Shown one piece after another: positions 30,660-36,061 of a DNA stretch of 36,061 nt; positions within the stretch are counted from its first letter, which is position 1, and every line of letters begins with the position of its first letter. This DNA is from Oscillospiraceae bacterium (GTDB taxonomy: Bacteria > Bacillota > Clostridia > Oscillospirales > Oscillospiraceae). The notes beneath the pieces are model-generated. The model saw only the letters and a program-made list of their open reading frames with translations. It ran no database searches and was not told where the DNA came from. The position numbers and the translations under genes are program-made. The stretch spans positions 1-36,061 of the forward strand of contig JAFRQP010000005.1 of NCBI GenBank assembly GCA_017428565.1, read 5' to 3'.

Positions 30660-32648
30660 TTATTCTTCCTTGGGCACCGCGTACTTGCTGCGGATCTCCA
30701 GAGGCTGGAAGGGCTTGCCGCCGTCCTGATAGAACTTGCCGAAGAACTCCAGACACTGCAGTCTCAGATCATGCACGAAGCAGCCCAGCAGGTTCAGGCC
30801 GAAGTTCAGCGCGTGGCCGATCAGGAAGATGATCAGGAAGATGATGCCGGAGAAGACCGTCACCCCGCCCTCGGAGGGCATGGCGGCAATCTTGTTGAAG
30901 ACCTGGGCCACCACGCCGCCGGCCAGCATCAGAGCCATGATACGCGAATAGCTCAGCACGTCGCCGAACCAGCCGGTGAGGGTATTGTAGATAACGCCGA
31001 AGGCGGCCGTCACCTTGCCGAAGCCCTTGGCATGCCGTCCCGCGCCGTAGAGCAGCAGCACGCCGCCCACGGTCATGATGCCGATCCCAGCGCCGCGCAG
31101 GGCGGTGGATTTCACCACGCCGGCCATGTCCAGGGCGAAGAGGATGATGCCCAGCAGGATCACCCACAGGGGACCTTCCTCAAAAAGCCCGTCGGCCAGG
31201 TTCCCCTTCCGCTTCTTTTCCAGGAAGGAGACCAGCATGCCGGTGTTCAGGTGCAGCACGCCCAGGACCATGGCCCCCACCAGCACCATCACCGTGTCGT
31301 CCACGGGATTGAAGAGCGAGGGCAGCCCCTTCCAGGTGGAGCCGAACATGCCGGCGATCACCTTGGGCGCGTCGCCGAAGAAGCCGCCGGTGAGAGCACC
31401 CATGACCAGGGTGCTGATGCCGCCGTAGAGCATCAGCTGGCTGAAGGCCAGGGTGCCGCCCCGGGGTTTCATCTTCTTCATGATCAGCAGCGCCGCAACG
31501 ATCATCAGGATGCCGTAGCCGATGTCCGCCATCATCAGCCCGTAGAACAGGATGAAGAAGGGGGCCATGACGGGGTTGGGGTCCACCGTGCCGTAGGCCG
31601 GCAGGCTGTACATGTTGGTGACCATGTTCAGCGCATTGGAAAATTTGTTGTTTTTCAGCTTGACGGGCACCTGGGGGTACTCGTCCTCACCGGGCTCGCT
31701 GGTCTCCCAGGCGCAGGTGAAGCCCTCCAGCAGCCGCGTGAGCTCCTCCTCCCGTTCGGCCGGGAACCAGCCGCCCAGGACCACGGAGGCCTCGGTCCCG
31801 CAGAGGCGGTCCTCCGCCTCTGCCATGGCGATGCGGGTGGAGACCTGGTCGGCCGCCAGCTTCAGCTCCTGCCGGCGGGGCGCCTCGGCGGCGATCTCGC
31901 CGGCAAGGCCCTCCTTCTCCGCGGCAAGCTCCTGCAGCGAGCGCTCCGCCGCGGCGATGCCCTCCCTGGCGGTGCCGGTGCAGCCGCCGAGAGAGGCGGC
32001 GCTGAAGCCGAAGCCCCGCAGGCACTCCTGGGCAGCGGGCAGCTGTTCCTTGGAAGCCAGCAGCAGCACATAGCGCTGGCTCTTGTCCTGGCTCACGGGG
32101 AAGAGCTCCGCCTCCTCGGCGGCCTCGCCCAAAGCCTGCTCCACCTGGTCCAGGGGGATGCGGGCGCTGAAAGAGCCCAGCACCAGCGCGCTGCGCTCGG
32201 TGCCCTCGGTCTCCAGCGGCAGATCCAGACTCTCCCAGGGCCGCAGGCTCTCGATGACGCTGCGCTGCCGGCTCTCCTCGGCGCTGATGCGGCGGATCCG
32301 ATCCTCCCGCTCGCCGATGGCGGAGGCCAGCTCCAGGGCGCTCTCGATCCCCTGGGTGCTGAGAAAGCTGTCGCTGCTCTGCTCGGGCTTGGCGCTGAGC
32401 AGGGGCTTGTTTTCGGGAGCATAGCTGTTCAGCAGCTGAACCGCCCGCTCCAGCGTGGTCTGCTTCGTCTTCAGGGCAGTGATCTCGCTGCTCTCCCGGT
32501 GCACGAGACCCTGGCTTTCCTGCGCCTGCAGTTCCTCCTCGATCTCCGTCACCTGGACGCAGCCCAGCCGCGTCAGCTCCCGCAGGAGCTCCTCCTTCTG
32601 GGAACGAACCAGCATCAGCCGCAGCCGTTTCATTTTCAAAATGGCCAT
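30660..32648 (-). CDS. ntpI: V-type ATP synthase subunit I
   Basis: A 662-residue a-type stator subunit. The first 340 residues are a cytoplasmic coiled-coil arm (starting MAILKMKRLRLMLVRSQKEE). The C-terminal half has about seven membrane helices, with APFFILFYGLMMADIGYGIL and LSYSRIMALMLAGGVVAQVF as family blocks and a conserved arginine in SYSRI. It carries the ion half-channels against the K ring. The ATG at 32648 is one base past the stop of the preceding gene. Confidence 0.95.
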   Translation of the reverse strand: MAILKMKRLRLMLVRSQKEELLRELTRLGCVQVTEIEEELQAQESQGLVHRESSEITALKTKQTTLERAVQLLNSYAPENKPLLSAKPEQSSDSFLSTQGIESALELASAIGEREDRIRRISAEESRQRSVIESLRPWESLDLPLETEGTERSALVLGSFSARIPLDQVEQALGEAAEEAELFPVSQDKSQRYVLLLASKEQLPAAQECLRGFGFSAASLGGCTGTAREGIAAAERSLQELAAEKEGLAGEIAAEAPRRQELKLAADQVSTRIAMAEAEDRLCGTEASVVLGGWFPAEREEELTRLLEGFTCAWETSEPGEDEYPQVPVKLKNNKFSNALNMVTNMYSLPAYGTVDPNPVMAPFFILFYGLMMADIGYGILMIVAALLIMKKMKPRGGTLAFSQLMLYGGISTLVMGALTGGFFGDAPKVIAGMFGSTWKGLPSLFNPVDDTVMVLVGAMVLGVLHLNTGMLVSFLEKKRKGNLADGLFEEGPLWVILLGIILFALDMAGVVKSTALRGAGIGIMTVGGVLLLYGAGRHAKGFGKVTAAFGVIYNTLTGWFGDVLSYSRIMALMLAGGVVAQVFNKIAAMPSEGGVTVFSGIIFLIIFLIGHALNFGLNLLGCFVHDLRLQCLEFFGKFYQDGGKPFQPLEIRSKYAVPKEE

Positions 32649-32649
32649 G

Positions 32650-32964
32650 TCAGTCGTTCACTATCCTTTCCACTATGAGCGCTGCCGCTTCCGCCAGACG
32701 GCCTTCCGCCTTCCGGCGCAGCGCCTCCCGTTCCTTTTCCTGTTGACGGGTCAGCGCATCGCCGTCGGTCTTGCTCTTTTCCTCCGCTTTGGTCTGCAGG
32801 ACCTCCAGCTCGCTGTCCGCCTTGGCGCGGGCCGCCTCCAGCGAGGCCTTCCCGGCCGCCTCCGCGTCCGCCAGCAGCTGTCTGGCCTTGGCCTGGGCGG
32901 CGGCGACGGCTTCCTTCGCCTTCAGCTCGGCATTGGTTACGCTCGTGATCGCTTCCAGTGACAT
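32650..32964 (-). CDS. ntpF: V-type ATP synthase small peripheral-stalk subunit (G/H type)
   Basis: A 104-residue, almost wholly helical protein rich in Ala, Glu and Lys (NAELKAKEAVAAAQAKARQL), the coiled coil that pairs with subunit E in the peripheral stalk. I use the ATG at 32964, seven bases after AGGGGG; a GTG two codons upstream is the alternative. It is the first gene of the operon, in the position of ntpF in Enterococcus hirae, and assignment rests on composition plus position. Confidence 0.85.
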   Translation of the reverse strand: MSLEAITSVTNAELKAKEAVAAAQAKARQLLADAEAAGKASLEAARAKADSELEVLQTKAEEKSKTDGDALTRQQEKEREALRRKAEGRLAEAAALIVERIVND

Positions 32965-33036
32965 TGGCACACCCCCTTTGTGTTTCAGCTATACAGCGCC
33001 GCCAAAGCCGGCGCCGTACTCAAAATGTTACAGTTA

Positions 33037-33065
33037 ATCATACCGTAAAACGGCTTTTCTTTCAA
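33037..33065 (-). promoter_or_regulatory. Promoter of the V-ATPase operon
   Basis: On the minus strand TTGAAA (33065-33060) and TATGAT (33042-33037) are 17 bases apart, about 70 bases before the first start codon. Confidence 0.75.
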
Positions 33066-33224
33066 GTAAAAACTGCACAAAACTCTGACAAAAAACCCGC
33101 GAGCCCGACAGCGGCATTCGACCATTTCACCAAAAAGGGCCAAAAGCGCCATCGACAGCCCGCGGCGGCAGGCAGAAAAACGCTCCTGTCGAAGGGAAAA
33201 GAAAAACTTTACCTCCGCAGGACC
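33066..33224. other. Intergenic stretch with no recognised gene
   Basis: It lies between the divergent V-ATPase and M3 peptidase promoters. I see no open frame with a ribosome binding site, and no strong hairpin. Confidence 0.5.
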
Positions 33225-33253
33225 TTTTCAGAAGCAGATTCCTGTGATATATT
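33225..33253 (+). promoter_or_regulatory. Probable promoter of the M3-like peptidase gene
   Basis: TTTTCA (33225-33230) and TATATT (33248-33253) are 17 bases apart, 36 bases before the ATG at 33290. Confidence 0.55.
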
Positions 33254-33289
33254 GTATTGTTGTAAAAACAGAAAAACGGAGGAACAACC

Positions 33290-35101
33290 ATGAAAAAATC
33301 CCTGTCTCTGCTTCTGGCGCTGCTGCTGTGCCTGTCTCTGCTGGCCGGCTGCGCGAAGGACGGCGCCCCCGTCCAGACCCCGGCCCCCTCTGAGGAGCCC
33401 GCCGCCACGCCGGAGCCCACCCCGGAGCCCACGCCCAAGCCCCATGTGGAGCCCACCGGCGAGCGCGAGGGCATGTGGGACCTGATCCCCTTCGACGAAA
33501 TGCCCTATGAGCGCCCCGATCCGGAGGATCTGCATGTCGCCGTGGAGGCGGTTGGCGAGGCGCTGGACGCCGGCGCGGATTACGAGACTCTGGAGCCCCT
33601 GCTGGACGCCTGTGAGGACGCCTACGACGTGTTCTACACCATGTACTCCATCGCTTTCATCCGCTCCTGCCAGGATATGACGGACGAGTATTACTCCGAC
33701 GAGTACGCCTGGCTCGACGAAAAGAGCTCCGAGATCGACCAGATGATGGAGAAGCTGTACTACCGCTGCGGCATGTCCGACATGGCCCTGGAGCTGGAAG
33801 AAAAGTACTTCTGGCCCGGCTTTGCCGAGGAGTACGCGGACGATTCCAACGCCTTCTACAGCGACGAGATGGTGGCCCTGCTCCAGGAGGAGAGCAACCT
33901 GATCGCCGAGTACCGCGCCATCGTGGCCAGCCCCACGGTCGTCCTGCCGGACGGCACCGAGGTGGACTATTTCACCGCCCTGGAGGAGCGCACCGGCATG
34001 GCCTATCTGGAGCTGATCACCTGCTTCTACGAGCAGTACAACCCCCAGCTTGCCGAGATCTATATCAAGCTGGTGAAAAACCGCCAGCAGCAGGCCGTGG
34101 TGGGCGGCTACGACAGCTATGAGGCGCTGGCCTTTGACCACGTCTTCGAGCGCGACTATACCCCCGAGCAGGCCGAAGGCTATCTGAACGACATCAAGAC
34201 GATCATCGTCCCCCTGTACATCGAGGTGGATGACTCCGGCCGCTACTGGTATCTGGACGAGGGCAGCGTGGACGCCGCCCGTCTGGAGGAGATCCTGCGC
34301 TACGGCGTGACCAGCATGGGCCAGGAGGTGCTGGACACCTATGAGTTCATGGTGAAGTACCGCCTCTGCGACCTGGAGCACAGCCCGCTGAAGGCCGAGA
34401 TGTCCTTCAAAACCTATCTGAGCGCCTATGAGGTGCCCTTCCTCTTTATGGACGCCGGCGGCAACCTGGGCGACATCACCACCTTCTCCCATGAGTTCGG
34501 CCACTATCTGGACGGCTTTTTGAACTTTGAGGAGGACGAGACCATCGACCTGGCGGAGGTCTATTCCCAGGCCATGGAGCTGCTGATGCTCACCCGCCTG
34601 GACGCTGTTCTGAGCGACCACGAGCTGGAGACCCTGTACCAGATGAAGATGCTGGACATTCTGAACATGTATGTGCAGCAGGGCGCCTTCGCCGAGTTTG
34701 AGCACATCATCTACAGCACCGATCCGGACAAGCTGACGCCGGAGTACGTCAACGGCGTGTTCCTGGATATGTGCGGGGACTACGGCTTCCTGGTGCCGGG
34801 CTATGAGGGCGTCTATTCCATGATGTGGATCGACATCACCCACTTCTTCGAGCAGCCCTTCTACGTCATCACCTATCCTGTGTCCAACGACATCGCCATG
34901 CAGATCTTCCAGCTGGAGCGGGAGAATCCCGGCGCCGGTCTGGACAAGTTCATGGAGATGCTGCCGAGAGTTTCCCCCAATCTGTTGGAGAGCGCCCTGG
35001 GCGCCGGGCTGGAGAGCCCCTTCGCTCCCGGCCGTCTGCAGCAGGTGGCGGAGATCATGCACGAGATCCTGATGGAGGACAAGCTGTCCGACGCCGCCTG
35101 A
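33290..35101 (+). CDS. M3-like zinc metallopeptidase lipoprotein
   Basis: A 603-residue protein. A lipoprotein signal ends in the lipobox LAGC with Cys21, followed by a Pro/Glu/Thr-rich spacer (about residues 25-58). The zinc motif HEFGH is at 401-405 and a downstream glutamate (Glu423, LAEVYSQAMEL) is the likely third ligand, as in oligoendopeptidase-type M3 enzymes. The helical body and the Tyr-rich C-terminal region (GFLVPGYEGVYSMMW) fit the family, whose members trim short peptides. Most M3 enzymes are cytoplasmic, so an outer-face lipoprotein is a notable variation and suggests extracellular peptide processing. The ATG at 33290 follows GGAGG. Confidence 0.85.
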   Translation: MKKSLSLLLALLLCLSLLAGCAKDGAPVQTPAPSEEPAATPEPTPEPTPKPHVEPTGEREGMWDLIPFDEMPYERPDPEDLHVAVEAVGEALDAGADYETLEPLLDACEDAYDVFYTMYSIAFIRSCQDMTDEYYSDEYAWLDEKSSEIDQMMEKLYYRCGMSDMALELEEKYFWPGFAEEYADDSNAFYSDEMVALLQEESNLIAEYRAIVASPTVVLPDGTEVDYFTALEERTGMAYLELITCFYEQYNPQLAEIYIKLVKNRQQQAVVGGYDSYEALAFDHVFERDYTPEQAEGYLNDIKTIIVPLYIEVDDSGRYWYLDEGSVDAARLEEILRYGVTSMGQEVLDTYEFMVKYRLCDLEHSPLKAEMSFKTYLSAYEVPFLFMDAGGNLGDITTFSHEFGHYLDGFLNFEEDETIDLAEVYSQAMELLMLTRLDAVLSDHELETLYQMKMLDILNMYVQQGAFAEFEHIIYSTDPDKLTPEYVNGVFLDMCGDYGFLVPGYEGVYSMMWIDITHFFEQPFYVITYPVSNDIAMQIFQLERENPGAGLDKFMEMLPRVSPNLLESALGAGLESPFAPGRLQQVAEIMHEILMEDKLSDAA

Positions 35102-35127
35102 CCCGCGGCCTCCCCTGCCGCATCCCC

Positions 35128-35163
35128 ACCGGGGCGGGAATCCGGATTCCCGCCCCGGTTTTT
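35128..35163 (+). terminator. Terminator of the M3-like peptidase gene
   Basis: ACCGGGGCGGGAATCC and GGATTCCCGCCCCGGT form a perfect 32-base palindrome (35128-35159), followed by TTTT. Confidence 0.9.
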
Positions 35164-35250
35164 CGCGCCCTCCGGCGGGGGCTCCCTTGTTTTTCGGCGG
35201 GATCTGTGGTAGTTTCACTGCAGAAGACCACGCAAGGGAGGAATTGCCTC

Positions 35251-35907
35251 ATGAAGATCCAAAGCTCCGCGGAAGCCTGCCCGGGCGCCGCGCTGAACCG
35301 CGCCTTTTTTGAGACCGGCGCCGCGGAGCTGGCGCCGCGGCTTTTGGGCAAGCTCCTCTGCCATCGGACGCCCGAAGGTCTCGCTGCCGGGATGATCGTG
35401 GAGGCGGAGGCCTACTGCGGCCCGGCGGACGACGCGGCCCACTCCTTCGGCGGGCGGCGCACGGCACGGACGGAGGCCATGTTCGGTCCGGCGGGCCGGG
35501 CCTACGTCTTCCGCATCTACGGGATGCACTGCTGCTTCAACGTAGTCGCCGCCCGGGAGGGCGAGCCCCAGGCGGTGCTGATCCGGGCGCTGGAGCCGGC
35601 GGCGGGTCTGGCGCTGATGGCGGCGCGGCGGGGCACGGAGGAGCCCCTGCAGCTCTGCAGCGGGCCGGGAAAGCTCTGCCGGGCCCTGGATATCGGCATG
35701 GCGCAGTACGGCCTGGCTCTCTGCGGAAGCGAACTGTTTCTCGCAGATTTCCGGGACTTCTCCCCGGCGGAGATCTGCGTCTCTCCCCGGGTGAACGTGG
35801 ACTACGCCGAAGCCTGGCGGGACACGCCCCTGCGCTTTTTCCTGAAGGACAGCCCCTATGTCTCCCGTGTCCCCCGGCGCTATGGGGCCCTGGGAACCCT
35901 GGGCTGA
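35251..35907 (+). CDS. 3-methyladenine DNA glycosylase (AAG/MPG family)
   Basis: A 218-residue alkyladenine glycosylase that removes alkylated and deaminated purines in base-excision repair. Recognised by LAPRLLGKLLCHRTPEG near the N-terminus, the active-site block IVEAEAYCGPADDAAHSFGG containing the catalytic glutamate, the GRAYVFRIYGMHCCFNVV segment that inserts into DNA, AVLIRALEP and SGPGKLCRALDI. Length is in the family range. The ATG at 35251 follows AAGGGAGG; the upstream open frame shadows the peptidase gene. It is monocistronic between two terminators. Confidence 0.93.
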   Translation: MKIQSSAEACPGAALNRAFFETGAAELAPRLLGKLLCHRTPEGLAAGMIVEAEAYCGPADDAAHSFGGRRTARTEAMFGPAGRAYVFRIYGMHCCFNVVAAREGEPQAVLIRALEPAAGLALMAARRGTEEPLQLCSGPGKLCRALDIGMAQYGLALCGSELFLADFRDFSPAEICVSPRVNVDYAEAWRDTPLRFFLKDSPYVSRVPRRYGALGTLG

Positions 35908-35964
35908 GGCAGACAGGCAGCAAAAAACCTCGCTGAAATGTCAACGGACAGAGCAGCAGGGGAG

Positions 35965-35990
35965 CTCGAGGGGGCAAGGCCCGCCTCGAG
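35965..35990. repeat. Short palindrome downstream of the glycosylase gene
   Basis: CTCGAGGGGGC and GCCTCGAG-type arms (35965-35970 and 35985-35990 exact) can pair with imperfect GC-rich pairs inside. It lies just before a second, stronger hairpin. Confidence 0.4.
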
Positions 35991-36007
35991 TACAATAGCC
36001 CGCCGCT

Positions 36008-36036
36008 CGAAAAGCCTTGAAAACCAAGGCTTTTCG
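36008..36036. terminator. Hairpin terminator near the right edge
   Basis: CGAAAAGCCTTG (36008-36019) pairs exactly with CAAGGCTTTTCG (36025-36036). It probably ends the glycosylase transcript; the T-run is weak, so it may also serve a gene beyond the window. Confidence 0.6.
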
Positions 36037-36061
36037 AAAACAGCATTTTGTGTTCGGCCAA

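Noticed and set aside
35537-36061. Minus-strand open frame reaching the right edge
   Set aside because: It lies opposite the DNA glycosylase gene, is Pro/Arg/Gly-rich and crosses two hairpins; no sign of a real gene.

Overview
The window reads as a GC-rich, strictly anaerobic Clostridia-type (Firmicutes) chromosome, most likely from the gut Oscillospiraceae group. This rests on family content and gene style, not on a database search. The pointers are 2-hydroxyacyl-CoA dehydratase-like genes, a bacterial V-type ATPase operon, strong AGGAGG-type ribosome binding sites, consensus TTGACA/TATAAT promoters, an SLH-like surface protein, a DUF4298 protein and many short GC-rich intergenic repeats. 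No tRNA, rRNA, CRISPR array or intact insertion sequence was seen.

Layout from left to right. (1) 1-1673, minus: an HgdB-like/HgdA-like dehydratase pair; the second gene runs off the left edge. It is driven by a perfect TTGACA-17-TATAAT promoter, and its leader of about 230 nt contains a 157-163 bp palindrome with MITE-like ends. (2) 2153-5366, minus: mtaB (tRNA methylthiotransferase), mtnN (MTA/SAH nucleosidase) and an AlaX-type alanyl-tRNA editing protein; a cysteine desulfurase lies divergently at 5489-6616. (3) 6663-9442: AI-2E-family transporter (minus) and a D-Ala-D-Ala carboxypeptidase (plus). (4) 9820-10960: a less GC-rich divergent pair, an XRE regulator and a lipoprotein, with an inverted repeat as candidate operator. 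(5) 11249-12526: pgi. (6) 12686-17185: an operon of an MBOAT acyltransferase, an AlgJ/AlgX-like protein, a lipoprotein and an SLH-like/transglutaminase surface protein. (7) 17286-18412, minus: a SAM-class riboswitch leader controlling a free-standing RNA polymerase alpha-CTD-like protein and a small membrane protein. (8) 18504-18797: DUF4298. (9) 19035-22016, minus: a second dehydratase-like pair plus a 56-residue membrane protein. (10) 22517-23859: a small P-loop protein, a zinc-ribbon/OB-fold membrane protein and a 53-residue ribbon-helix-helix protein. (11) 24036-32964, minus: a complete nine-gene V-ATPase operon in the ntpFIKECGABD order; subunit K carries the sodium-binding residues known from Enterococcus hirae. 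(12) 33290-35907, plus: an M3-like metallopeptidase lipoprotein and a 3-methyladenine DNA glycosylase.

Functionally, the dehydratase-like genes and the probable sodium V-ATPase fit an amino-acid or organic-acid fermenter that uses a sodium gradient. MtaB uses SAM in radical and methyl-transfer chemistry and MtnN removes the resulting nucleosides. The most unusual unit is the SAM-type riboswitch placed in front of a stand-alone alpha-CTD protein instead of a methionine or SAM metabolism gene. Next are the structured leader of the first dehydratase operon and the 56-residue membrane protein attached to the second. Repeats with GC-rich terminal inverted arms recur between genes, two of them inside the V-ATPase transcription unit.
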